Shown here: piece by piece, positions 42,834 to 51,356 of the stretch
Layout of the letters: each line of letters opens with the position of its first letter
How positions within the stretch are numbered: the stretch's first letter is position 1
From: Roseobacter litoralis Och 149
GTDB taxonomy: Bacteria; Pseudomonadota; Alphaproteobacteria; Rhodobacterales; Rhodobacteraceae
NCBI RefSeq assembly: GCF_000154785.2
Contig: NC_015730.1
Coordinates: forward strand, 372,001 to 436,000
DNA length: 64,000 bases
Direction: 5' to 3'
Notes under the pieces: model-generated
The model's input: only the letters and a program-made list of their open reading frames with translations
Told to the model about the DNA's origin: nothing
The model's database searches: none
Translations under genes and position numbers: made by a program

Positions 42834-44204
42834 ATGTCTATCCCTCAGTCTGGCGGCGGCCCAATTACGTCATACGACCAGATGGTCAGCTATCTGGCCA
42901 GCGGCTGTAAGCCCAAGGAAGAATGGCGGATCGGCACAGAGCACGAGAAATTCGGCTACTGCAAGGATACCCTGTTGCCTTTGCCCTATGAGGGGGATCG
43001 CTCCATTCAGGCCGTGCTCGAAGGGTTGCGCGATACCTTCGGCTGGGCACCGGTTTCTGAGGACGGCAAGATCATCGGCCTTGAAAAGGACGGCGCGAAT
43101 GTCAGCCTTGAACCCGGCGGCGCACTGGAACTATCCGGCGCACCGCTCGAGACGATCCATGAGACATGTGATGAGGTCAACATCCACCTGCGCGAAGTGA
43201 AAGAGGTCGCCGACCGGATCGGCGTGGGTTTCATCGGGCTGGGTGCTGCCCCCATCTGGACGCATGAGCAGATGGATCTGATGCCCAAGGGGCGTTACAA
43301 ACTGATGAATGATTACATGACCAAGGTCGGCACGATGGGCCGTGTCATGATGCGGCGTACCTGCACGGTGCAGGTTAACCTTGATTTCGGCTCCGAAGCG
43401 GACATGGTTCAGAAGATGCGCGTCGCACTTGCCTTGCAGCCTGTCGCAACCGCGCTTTTTGCCAACTCACCTTTCTTTGAGGGCAAGTTGAACGGCCATA
43501 AATCCTGGCGCTCGCGCGTGTGGCGCGATCTGGACGCGGCACGCACGGGTATGCTTCCCTTTGTTTTTGAGGAGGGTTTCGGGTTTGAGCGCTGGGTCGA
43601 ATATGCCTTGGATGTGCCGATGTATTTCGTTTACCGGGATGGCAAATACATTGACGCACTCGGCTTGTCTTTTCGCGACTTCCTTAAGGGTGAATTGTCA
43701 GCACTGCCGGGGGAGATTGCGACATTGTCCGACTGGGCGGACCACTTAACAACAGCATTTCCCGAAGCACGGATGAAGAAATACATCGAAATGCGCGGTG
43801 CGGATGGCGGTCCGTGGCGCAGGCTTTGTGCGCTGCCGGCGTTTTGGGTTGGGTTGATGTACGACCAGTCAGCGCTTGATGCCGCATGGGACCTTGTCAA
43901 AGGGTTTGACGCCGAGACGCGCGAAGAATTGCGAGTTGCTGCGTCGGTTGATGGCCTTCAGGCACAGGTTAACGGCATCAGCATGCATGATCTGGCGCGT
44001 GAAGCAGTCTCAATCAGCCAATCAGGCCTTGCCGCGCGCGCACGGCCCGGTGCCGGGGGCATGGTGCCGGATGAAACGCATTTCCTGAACGCGCTGCATG
44101 AGAGCATCGAGACCGGTAAAACATCCGCTGATGAACTGCTTGATCACTATCATGGCGACTGGAACGGCGATCTGACGCGCATCTACAGCGAGTATTCATA
44201 CTGA
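42834..44204 (+). CDS. gshA: glutamate--cysteine ligase (plant/alphaproteobacterial type)
   Basis: A 456-residue enzyme with 'EWRIGTEHEKFGY' near residue 30, 'GANVSLEPGGALELSGAPLE' near 86, 'MMRRTCTVQVNLDFGSEADM' near 172 and 'RGADGGPWRRLCALPAFWVG' near 322, matching the alphaproteobacterial/plant class of glutamate-cysteine ligase. It catalyses the first step of glutathione synthesis. A bidirectional terminator follows. Confidence 0.95.
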   Translation: MSIPQSGGGPITSYDQMVSYLASGCKPKEEWRIGTEHEKFGYCKDTLLPLPYEGDRSIQAVLEGLRDTFGWAPVSEDGKIIGLEKDGANVSLEPGGALELSGAPLETIHETCDEVNIHLREVKEVADRIGVGFIGLGAAPIWTHEQMDLMPKGRYKLMNDYMTKVGTMGRVMMRRTCTVQVNLDFGSEADMVQKMRVALALQPVATALFANSPFFEGKLNGHKSWRSRVWRDLDAARTGMLPFVFEEGFGFERWVEYALDVPMYFVYRDGKYIDALGLSFRDFLKGELSALPGEIATLSDWADHLTTAFPEARMKKYIEMRGADGGPWRRLCALPAFWVGLMYDQSALDAAWDLVKGFDAETREELRVAASVDGLQAQVNGISMHDLAREAVSISQSGLAARARPGAGGMVPDETHFLNALHESIETGKTSADELLDHYHGDWNGDLTRIYSEYSY

Positions 44205-44215
44205 ACGCAAAAAAA

Positions 44216-44235
44216 AGCAGCCCCGAAGGGCTGCT
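44216..44235. terminator. bidirectional rho-independent terminator
   Basis: AGCAGCCC-CGAA-GGGCTGCT forms a perfect 8-bp stem with a tetraloop, flanked by A7 on the left and T5 on the right, so it can terminate both gshA (+) and the convergent VPLPA-CTERM gene (-). Confidence 0.92.
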
Positions 44236-44258
44236 TTTTCGTAGACTACTTGGATATG

Positions 44259-44894
44259 TTACGCAGCTTTGCGGCGGCGCATCCAAGCGAAAGTTCCAAG
44301 ACCGGCCAGCAGCAGGGGCAGGCCTGCAGGCAGCGGAACAGGCGCGATAGAAACATTTGAGAACTCAAATGCGTTGGTCGTAGATGAAAACTTGAGCGTG
44401 TCGAAGTACTCCGTGACGTCGTTCGTTGAAATCGTGACAAAAGACGCCTCTTTACCCAAAGCGTTGAATTGCCCGCCTAAAACCGTACCGACGAGTGTTC
44501 CGCCGTTGTACAACTCCAATGTGTTGTATGTGTCAGGTGAGCCCCACAACAGGCTAACGGATTTAGCGAGCGAGGACAGCGTCAGTTCCGCCGGGTTTGG
44601 AAACCCACTATATGGCGTGCTGGTTACACCAACAGTAAAATACCCCGCCGATGCCGCAATCCCCGGAACCGCTGTGCCTGCCGTCTCAAAGGGTGAGCGA
44701 TACTGACCACCAACGCTAGCGTCCGGATTGATGGTAAGCGGTGTCTGAACCCACGCACCCGGCAAATCCAGAGACTGTGTCGGATCGACCAGTCCAAGCG
44801 CCGTGGCGTAATCGTTTTCAGCAGTAACAGTTACTGCACTAGCAAGGCTTGGCAGCGCAATAAGTACCGCAGCAAATAGAGTCTTCTTAAACAT
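44259..44894 (-). CDS. VPLPA-CTERM sorting domain protein, probably exported
   Basis: A 211-residue protein with an N-terminal signal peptide (hydrophobic 'LFAAVLIALPSLASA') and a C-terminal 'VPLPAGLPLLLAGLGTFAW' followed by 'MRRRKAA', the VPLPA variant of the PEP-CTERM sorting signal found in Rhodobacterales. The middle ('PYSGFPNPAELTLSSLAKSV', 'SLLWGSPDTYNTLELYNGG') looks like a beta-sandwich surface protein. It is presumably processed by an exosortase and displayed or secreted. No exosortase gene is in the window. Confidence 0.87.
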   Translation of the reverse strand: MFKKTLFAAVLIALPSLASAVTVTAENDYATALGLVDPTQSLDLPGAWVQTPLTINPDASVGGQYRSPFETAGTAVPGIAASAGYFTVGVTSTPYSGFPNPAELTLSSLAKSVSLLWGSPDTYNTLELYNGGTLVGTVLGGQFNALGKEASFVTISTNDVTEYFDTLKFSSTTNAFEFSNVSIAPVPLPAGLPLLLAGLGTFAWMRRRKAA

Positions 44895-45146
44895 TTAAAT
44901 ATCCCTTTGAAGATGCTTTTATTACAAAGCCGAAGTGGCACACCCGACCACAACAGCCCACAAGCTGTTCATCACTTGTTAACTTGCTATCGTAATAGGC
45001 GCTGTCTCCCGCGACGGTAGAAGTCAGGTGTTTTTTTCACAAATAGCAGTGATATTTGTCCGCTCTTAGCAGTAGGCCAGACGTGAGGCACCTAAACTGG
45101 GTGCCGCACGGCTTTCGCTCACATTGGTATTCCGGCTCGGCAGGCG

Positions 45147-45557
45147 CTATCGTAAAATATGCACGCCGCATTTTGCGTGGCGCACGACCCTCGCCGCGGT
45201 CGAGCCCAGAAAGTAGTCCTCGAACCCCGGTTTGTGGGACGCGATGACAATGCAATCTGCTTCATGCGTTTTGCTGTATTGCAAAATACTTGTGTAGGCG
45301 TGGCCATGTACGACGGCAAATGCACAGTCCGCCGTCAAACCCTTGGCCATTTCGTTCAGCCCTTCCACAGCGTCTTTTTCATGCTGCTCCTTCAACCCTT
45401 CGGGCAGGTAGGTTGTTGCGTAAGATGGCACTTCTTCCATGACGTGTAGCAGTGTTATTTTTCCGCCCTCTTCCAAAAGTTGCTGGGCAACTTTCAAAGA
45501 CTGTGCACTGCGCTCGCCATGATCGAATACGACTGGAACGATGATATTGGTGTACAT
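45147..45557 (-). CDS. universal stress protein, possibly oxygen-regulated
   Basis: A 136-residue USP: 'NIIVPVVFDHGERSAQSLKV' at the N-terminus and 'ASHKPGFEDYFLGSTAARVV' at the C-terminus. The glycine-rich ATP loop is modified (HKPGFEDYFLGS), as in many members. A GGAG ribosome site precedes the ATG. A near-consensus FNR box lies 55 bp upstream of the start, suggesting induction at low oxygen. Confidence 0.9.
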   Translation of the reverse strand: MYTNIIVPVVFDHGERSAQSLKVAQQLLEEGGKITLLHVMEEVPSYATTYLPEGLKEQHEKDAVEGLNEMAKGLTADCAFAVVHGHAYTSILQYSKTHEADCIVIASHKPGFEDYFLGSTAARVVRHAKCGVHILR

Positions 45558-45611
45558 TTCAACTTCTCCTTTAAGTTAACTGAACTTTACACCACCGCTC
45601 AGTGGTAAGCC

Positions 45612-45625
45612 TTGATCAGGATCAG
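45612..45625 (-). promoter_or_regulatory. FNR/FnrL-like binding site upstream of the stress protein gene
   Basis: TTGATCAGGATCAG matches the FNR consensus TTGAT-N4-ATCAA at 9 of 10 fixed positions. Its centre is about 61 bp upstream of the start codon on the minus strand; activation from about -41 would give a ~20-base leader. It is shown by sequence only. Confidence 0.55.
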
Positions 45626-45688
45626 ATTGCAGACGTTTTACGCGCTTTTATGTGTCGGCTGACCGCATAAATCCGCGCGCATAAAAAA

Positions 45689-45713
45689 AGCCCCGGAGGA
45701 GTTCTCCGAGGCT
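45689..45713 (-). terminator. rho-independent terminator of the xdh/BMP operon
   Basis: AGCC-CGGAG pairs with CTCCG-AGGCT around a short loop; on the minus strand it is followed by a run of seven T. It lies 26 bp past the BMP gene stop and ends the seven-gene operon. The opposite side (TTTGTTTT) could work on the plus strand too. Confidence 0.9.
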
Positions 45714-45738
45714 TTGTTTTCGCGGTTATGATCCGGGG

Positions 45739-46815
45739 TTATTGCGGAATGTCTCCGGTGACACCCTCAACATAAAAGTTCATGCCAGCAAGGGTTCCGT
45801 CGTCTGCGGTTTCACCTTCGGCCAACCAGACGGAACCGTCCTGCTTGTTGATCGGGCCAGTGAACGCGTGATATGACCCGTCAGCCAAGGATGCCTTGAG
45901 GGCCATGGCTTCTTCTTTGACATTCGCGGGAACCGCATCTGTAATCTCGCCGATGCCAACCATGCCATCACCGATACCGTGCCATGTGTCGACGCTTTCC
46001 CAGGTGCCATCCATGACCGCTCTGGTCCGCGCGATATAGTAGTCACCCCATTCGTCCAGAATCGCGCTGACGCGCGGGAATGGCGCATAGGCGGACATAT
46101 CCGAAGCCTGCCCAAAGGTGATCACATTGCCGGCCTCCTGAGCCGCCGCATGCGGTGCTGTGGAGTCGGTGTGCTGCAAAATCACGTCTGCACCCTGTTC
46201 GATAAGGGCTGTGGCCGCGTCGGCCTCTTTCGCAGGGTCAAACCATGTGTAGACCCAGATGATCTTGAACTCCACATCCGGGTTCAGCTTGGACGCGTGA
46301 AGATAGGCGGAGTTGATACCGCGAATAACTTCCGGGATGGGAAAGGACGCGATATATCCAATGATATTGCTCTCTGTCATGCTGCCTGCAATGTGGCCCT
46401 GCACGGCACGCCCCTCGTAAAAACGGGCGGAATAGGTCGACACATTGGGGTGCAGGCGTTTGTATCCGGTCGCATGTTCGAATTTCACGTCGGGGAATTT
46501 GGCCGCTACATTGTTGGTGGGATCCATATAGCCAAAGGAGGTGGTGAAAATCAGATCCGCACCATTAAGCGCCATCTGCGTCATGACGCGTTCTGCGTCC
46601 GGGCCTTCAGCGACGCTTTCGACAAAGACCGTTTCAACGGCATCGCCGAACTCGGCCTCGACCTGTTGACGGGCCTGATCATGCGTAAAGGTCCAGCCAC
46701 CGTCGCCAACGGGGCCCACGTAGACAAAACCTACTTTGGTTGTGTCCTGCGCCACCGCTGCGGTGGCCAGGCCAAGCGCTAAGGCAGCACTGGCCAGTAG
46801 GGTTGTAATTTTCAT
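45739..46815 (-). CDS. BMP family ABC transporter substrate-binding protein
   Basis: A 358-residue periplasmic receptor with a Sec signal (cleavage after 'ATAAVA', near residue 22), then 'TKVGFVYVGPVGDGGWTF', 'IFTTSFGYMDPTNNVAAKFP' and 'ADVILQHTDSTAPHAAAQEA', typical of basic membrane protein receptors that bind nucleosides or purines. It is the last gene of the xdhABC-importer operon, although a receptor is usually first. With xanthine dehydrogenase upstream, a purine base or nucleoside substrate is likely. Confidence 0.92.
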   Translation of the reverse strand: MKITTLLASAALALGLATAAVAQDTTKVGFVYVGPVGDGGWTFTHDQARQQVEAEFGDAVETVFVESVAEGPDAERVMTQMALNGADLIFTTSFGYMDPTNNVAAKFPDVKFEHATGYKRLHPNVSTYSARFYEGRAVQGHIAGSMTESNIIGYIASFPIPEVIRGINSAYLHASKLNPDVEFKIIWVYTWFDPAKEADAATALIEQGADVILQHTDSTAPHAAAQEAGNVITFGQASDMSAYAPFPRVSAILDEWGDYYIARTRAVMDGTWESVDTWHGIGDGMVGIGEITDAVPANVKEEAMALKASLADGSYHAFTGPINKQDGSVWLAEGETADDGTLAGMNFYVEGVTGDIPQ

Positions 46816-46868
46816 AGTCAGGTCTTCCCCATGTTAAACCGCCCCTGTGCCGGAGCGCTGATATGCCT

Positions 46869-47789
46869 CTAGCTTGAGGCGTGAAACGTCCGGCCCAATG
46901 AACCGGGGGCAGCGCTCTTATCCGCAGACAGGATAACGAGCACAACGATTGTAATGACGTAGGGCGACATTGCCAGATATTCGACCGGAATGGCAACGCC
47001 AGCTCCCTGCAAATTAAGCTGTAACTGGGTGATTCCGCCAAAAAGATAGGCACCCAGCAGCACACGCCATGGCTTCCAACTGGCGAATACCACCAGTGCG
47101 AGAGCGATCCACCCGACACCTGCCGTCATCCCTTCGGTCCACTGAGGCACCCGGATCAGGCTGATGTAGGCACCACCCATCCCCGCACAAGCCCCGCCAA
47201 ACATGATCGCCAGCGTTCTGATGCGCACAACCTTGTACCCCAGAGCATGGGCCGCGTCATGGTTTTCGCCCACAGCGCGCAGAACGAGCCCTGCACGGGT
47301 AAATTTCAGGGCCGCCCAGACAGCAGCCACCAAGCCGATCCCGAAATACAAAATGGGATCATGCGAAAACAAAATCGGGCCGATAACCGGGATGTCCGCC
47401 AAAAAACCAAAATTCACATCGGGCATGCGTGGTGGTTTAATGCCAACGTATCCCTGACCCAAAAGCGCCGAGAGCCCCAGCCCAAACAGCGTCAACGCCA
47501 GCCCGGACGCAACCTGATTGGCCAACGTCACCTGTGTCAGGAAGGCAAAAAGCAGGCTCAACATCGCGCCGCCGAGGGCCGCTGCGATAAAACCGACCAC
47601 CGGGGACCCGGTTTCAACCGCAATCGCAAAGCCGCAGATGGCACCGACGATCATCATGCCCTCGACGCCGAGGTTCAGGACACCTGCACGTTCGGCGACT
47701 AATTCACCGGTGGCGGCCAGCAAAATCGGTGTCGCGGCACTCATCAAGGCGGCGATCAGCAGGATCGGGTTGATGGCAGACAGATCCAT
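46869..47789 (-). CDS. nucleoside-type ABC transporter permease (second)
   Basis: A 306-residue membrane protein with ~8-9 helices and the BPD_transp_2 pattern 'AERAGVLNLGVEGMMIVGAI' near residue 32 and 'YKVVRIRTLAIMFGGACAGM' near 184, as in BMP-linked purine nucleoside importers. It overlaps the first permease gene by one base. It probably forms a heterodimeric channel with that permease. Confidence 0.93.
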   Translation of the reverse strand: MDLSAINPILLIAALMSAATPILLAATGELVAERAGVLNLGVEGMMIVGAICGFAIAVETGSPVVGFIAAALGGAMLSLLFAFLTQVTLANQVASGLALTLFGLGLSALLGQGYVGIKPPRMPDVNFGFLADIPVIGPILFSHDPILYFGIGLVAAVWAALKFTRAGLVLRAVGENHDAAHALGYKVVRIRTLAIMFGGACAGMGGAYISLIRVPQWTEGMTAGVGWIALALVVFASWKPWRVLLGAYLFGGITQLQLNLQGAGVAIPVEYLAMSPYVITIVVLVILSADKSAAPGSLGRTFHASS

Positions 47790-48871
47790 TATGCAACCTC
47801 CGTCCGGCCAAAGCGCAGCCGGTAATTGGTGAAAAGATCAAGCGCCAGAAGGAAAAACAACAACATCCCCTGAAAGACCTGAATGGCGGCGGCGGGCAGG
47901 CCCAATTGGCCCTGTGCGATGTCGCCGCCGATATAGGTCAGCGCCATCAAAAGCCCGGCCAGCACAATGCCGACAGGGTGCAAACGCCCCAAAAACGCGA
48001 CTATGATGGCCGTGAAGCCGTAGCCCGCGTTGAAATCAATGCCGACCTGACCAGCAGGTCCTGACACCTCAAATAGCCCGGCAAGGCCCGCCAGCATGCC
48101 CGATGTGCCGAGGCAAAAGATGATCAGCCGCTTTGGGTTCACACCAGAAAAACGCGCGGCACGCGGTGCTTCACCGGTGACGCGGATGGCAAAGCCGAGC
48201 CGGTGGCGGGCCAGAAGAACATAGGCAAAGATTACCGCAATCATCGCCGCAACCACGCCCCAGTGCATGCCCGTATTCGCGATCAGATCGGCATTATGGG
48301 CAGATGGATATTGTTGCAGGTTGCGACTGCCGGGAAAGCCCATGCCTTCGGGGTTTCTCAATAATCCCAGTGACATGGAGGCAAGAAATTGCTCTGCTAC
48401 ATAGACCAGCATCAGGGAGACGAGAATTTCGTTTGTGCCAAATTTGACCTTGAGCAATGCCGGGATCATGGCCCAAATCCAGCCACCAAAAGCACCAGCC
48501 AGAACCATCGCAGGAAAGATCAGAACACTTTCCGCGGGGTAAAATGCCAACCCGACACCTGCCCCGAACAGCGCGCCCATGATATATTGCCCCTCGGCCC
48601 CGATGTTCCATATCCCTGCTTTGAAACCGAGGCTGAGGCCAATCGCGATCAGCACAAGCGGCGCGCCTTTGATCAATAATTGCGGGCGGTAGAAAAACGA
48701 GAACTCGCCAAATAGTGGCTCCCAGAAAATCGTGATGATGGATTCGACCGGGTCCTTGCCCAAGGCTGCAAACAGCAGTCCGCCGAAAAAGAATGTGGCA
48801 AGCACGGCCAGAACAGGGGTTGCATAGGCAAAGAGGCGGCTGGGTTGGGGGCGTTTTTCAAGCCTGAGCAT
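47789..48871 (-). CDS. nucleoside-type ABC transporter permease (first)
   Basis: A 360-residue membrane protein of the same family, with 'FKAGIWNIGAEGQYIMGALF' near residue 84 and 'VTGEAPRAARFSGVNPKRLI' near 231. Length and position between the ATPase and the other permease match the larger permease of BMP-type importers. It lies 41 bp downstream of the ATPase gene. Confidence 0.93.
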   Translation of the reverse strand: MLRLEKRPQPSRLFAYATPVLAVLATFFFGGLLFAALGKDPVESIITIFWEPLFGEFSFFYRPQLLIKGAPLVLIAIGLSLGFKAGIWNIGAEGQYIMGALFGAGVGLAFYPAESVLIFPAMVLAGAFGGWIWAMIPALLKVKFGTNEILVSLMLVYVAEQFLASMSLGLLRNPEGMGFPGSRNLQQYPSAHNADLIANTGMHWGVVAAMIAVIFAYVLLARHRLGFAIRVTGEAPRAARFSGVNPKRLIIFCLGTSGMLAGLAGLFEVSGPAGQVGIDFNAGYGFTAIIVAFLGRLHPVGIVLAGLLMALTYIGGDIAQGQLGLPAAAIQVFQGMLLFFLLALDLFTNYRLRFGRTEVA

Positions 48872-48912
48872 GTCGGACCCTTATCTGGCGCATTGGTTTT
48901 TGGTTCCGCGGG

Positions 48913-50427
48913 CTAAACATGCGCCACCTCCATTCCGTGTGCGCCGCCCATCATCAGGCCGATCTGTTCAACCGTGAGCCCTTTGGTGGGACGCGGCGTC
49001 GACAGGCGACCCTCGTTCAGCGCGGCGAAGTGATCGGAAACCTCCATCAACTCATCAAGGTCCTGACTGATGACGATGACAGCGGCATTGCCTTCGGCCA
49101 GATCCAGCAGCGCTTGCCGGATCGCGGCAGCGGCAGAGGCATCAACGCCCCATGTCGGCTGATTGACCACAAGGACTTCGGGGCGCTGCAACACCTCGCG
49201 GCCGATCACGAATTTCTGCAGGTTGCCGCCCGACAACGAGCGCGCGGCGTTTTCCGGACCCGGCGTGCGTACATCGAAAGCGTCGATGATACGTTCGGCA
49301 AAGCTGCGCGCGGCGGGCCAGTTGAGAAACCCGTTCTGTTCCAGTTTCTCGCGCGCCGCCCCCGTTAGCATGGCGTTTTCGGTCAGTGACATATCCGGGG
49401 CTGCCGCATGGCCCAAGCGCTCTTCGGGGGCGGCCAGTATGCCCAGCTTTCGCCGCGCGTTTGGCCCTGCCTTGCCGATATCCGTGCCATGAAAAAGAAC
49501 CATGCCCGGATCGGCGAGTGTCTCACCGGATAAGGCCGCCAGCAGTTCGTCCTGTCCATTTCCGGCCACACCCCCAATACCAAGAATTTCGCCTTGCCGC
49601 AGGGTCAGTGTGATATCACGCAGTGGCATGCCAAAGGCGGAAGGCGCAGGCCGCGACAGGTTCGTCAAGCGCAACAAGGGTTCTCCCAAGGCCACGCCGG
49701 AACGTTTCGGAGTTGTCAGAACCTTGCCCACCATCATTTCCGCCATGTCGCGCGCGCTGGTGTCGCGTGGGATGCAATCGCCCACCACCTTGCCCAAGCG
49801 CAGTATCGTGGCAGCATCACAGAGAGTTCGGATCTCTTCGAGTTTGTGGGAGATATAAAGGATCGATGTGCCCTCAGCACTCAGGGTACGCAATGTCTCA
49901 AACAGGATATCAACCTCCTGTGGGGTCAGGACCGACGTGGGTTCATCCATGATCAACAGCTTGGGCGCTTGCAACAGACACCGAATGATTTCAACGCGTT
50001 GCCGCTCACCTGCCGATAGATCACCGACGATGCGATCCGGCGAGAGCGGCAGACCGTATGTATCCGAAACCCTGCGGATCTGTTCGGACAGCGCCCCCAT
50101 TTTCGGGGCGTCTTCCATGCCCAGAGCGATGTTTTCCGCCACGCTGAGTGCATCGAAAAGCGAAAAGTGCTGGAACACCATGCCGACACCGGCAGCACGG
50201 GCCGCGCGGGGTTCGGGGGGTGAAAATACCTCTCCGTGCAGGCGCATGTCGCCTGTGTCGGGTTTGACCAGGCCATATATCATCTTGACCAGCGTGGATT
50301 TGCCCGCGCCGTTTTCGCCAAGCAATGCGTGGACTTCACCCGGTTCGATCTGGAGCGAGACGTGGTCATTGGCCAGCACGCCGGGGTAGGCTTTGGTCAG
50401 GCCCTGCAAAGATAAAAGGGGTGTCAT
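48913..50427 (-). CDS. nucleoside-type ABC transporter ATP-binding protein (two ATPase domains)
   Basis: A 504-residue protein with two nucleotide-binding domains: the first has Walker A 'GENGAGKSTLVKMIYG', signature 'LSAGERQRVEIIRCL' and 'LLIMDEPTSVLTP'; the second has a degenerate Walker A 'GGVAGNGQDELLAALSG', signature 'LSGGNLQKFVIGREV' and 'LVVNQPTWG' in which the Walker B acid is replaced. This is normal for the sugar/nucleoside-type importers. It overlaps xdhC by 4 bp, so transport and purine oxidation share one transcript. Confidence 0.94.
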   Translation of the reverse strand: MTPLLSLQGLTKAYPGVLANDHVSLQIEPGEVHALLGENGAGKSTLVKMIYGLVKPDTGDMRLHGEVFSPPEPRAARAAGVGMVFQHFSLFDALSVAENIALGMEDAPKMGALSEQIRRVSDTYGLPLSPDRIVGDLSAGERQRVEIIRCLLQAPKLLIMDEPTSVLTPQEVDILFETLRTLSAEGTSILYISHKLEEIRTLCDAATILRLGKVVGDCIPRDTSARDMAEMMVGKVLTTPKRSGVALGEPLLRLTNLSRPAPSAFGMPLRDITLTLRQGEILGIGGVAGNGQDELLAALSGETLADPGMVLFHGTDIGKAGPNARRKLGILAAPEERLGHAAAPDMSLTENAMLTGAAREKLEQNGFLNWPAARSFAERIIDAFDVRTPGPENAARSLSGGNLQKFVIGREVLQRPEVLVVNQPTWGVDASAAAAIRQALLDLAEGNAAVIVISQDLDELMEVSDHFAALNEGRLSTPRPTKGLTVEQIGLMMGGAHGMEVAHV

Positions 50428-51356
50428 GCGTATCCTTCCATGCGGGCAGCGCCCGATGTGTGGCGCAGCAGATCCGCCGCCACCCCCAGCGCGATAACGT
50501 GCGGGTGTTTGCCGAGGGACGGATCACCAATGGGGCAAGTGATACGGTCAATCGACGCACCGCTATGCCCCAATCCCTTGAGCCGGGATTTGAAACGCGC
50601 CCATTTGGTGGCCGACCCGATTAGCCCGGCAGAGGCAAACCCGTGGTGCAACAGCCGATGGCAGAGCTCCAGATCCAGATCATGCGAAAAGGTGACGATG
50701 ATATGTTCAGCCTGTTGCGGTGCATAGGCGACAAGCCGTTCGGGGCGTGCTGCGGTCAATGTGGTGACTGCGTCGGGGATATGGTCGGGAAAGCGGCCCG
50801 CAGTCACGTCCACCCATGTCAGTCTGACGCCGGGCAAAGGGGCCAGCACCGATATCAGGGCGCGACCCACATGGCCCGCGCCCCAGATCCAGATGTCGCG
50901 GGTAGGCTTGGTTACGGGTTCAACCATCCAGCCCGAGACCAGCGCAGGTTCCGGCAGCACGCCCGTGTTGCGCGCGGTCGTTTTGATCCGGGCGACGGGC
51001 AACGGCATGTCGCCGGGGCCGCGGGCTATCACATCCTCTGGCAAGGCCTCGGCAGCGGCCAGATCAAAGCTCTCGGTCACGATATCAACCGATCCGCCAC
51101 AACACTGTCCCATATCAGGGCCCAATGCGTGACGTGTGATGTTGAAATAGCCGGGTGAGGCTATGTCGCGGGCGGCCGTCATAAGCGCATGTTCCAAGGC
51201 GCCGCCACCGATCGTTCCGGACGCGCCCGCGCGCCAGACCAGCATGGCGGCACCCACCTCACGCGGGGCCGATCCGCGCACGCGCGCCACGACGACGCGC
51301 GTCACGAGGCCGTGGTGTTTGCACGCGTCGATCAGGGCAGAGCGGTCAAATGACAT
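50424..51356 (-). CDS. xdhC: xanthine dehydrogenase accessory protein XdhC
   Basis: A 310-residue protein with 'GSAPREVGAAMLVWR' and 'GTIGGGALEHALM' in the N-terminal XdhC/CoxI domain and a C-terminal Rossmann domain ('IWGAGHVGRALISVLAPLPG', about 165-184). It binds molybdenum cofactor and delivers it, sulfurated, to XdhB. ATG 51356 is chosen because it overlaps the xdhB stop (TAATG); an ATG 9 bases upstream is in frame. Confidence 0.94.
   Translation of the reverse strand: MSFDRSALIDACKHHGLVTRVVVARVRGSAPREVGAAMLVWRAGASGTIGGGALEHALMTAARDIASPGYFNITRHALGPDMGQCCGGSVDIVTESFDLAAAEALPEDVIARGPGDMPLPVARIKTTARNTGVLPEPALVSGWMVEPVTKPTRDIWIWGAGHVGRALISVLAPLPGVRLTWVDVTAGRFPDHIPDAVTTLTAARPERLVAYAPQQAEHIIVTFSHDLDLELCHRLLHHGFASAGLIGSATKWARFKSRLKGLGHSGASIDRITCPIGDPSLGKHPHVIALGVAADLLRHTSGAARMEGYA

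Noticed and set aside
45083..45109. Stem GTG-GGCACC / GGTGCC-CAC downstream of the stress protein gene as a terminator
   Set aside because: The stem is good but no T-run follows on the minus strand; left uncalled.
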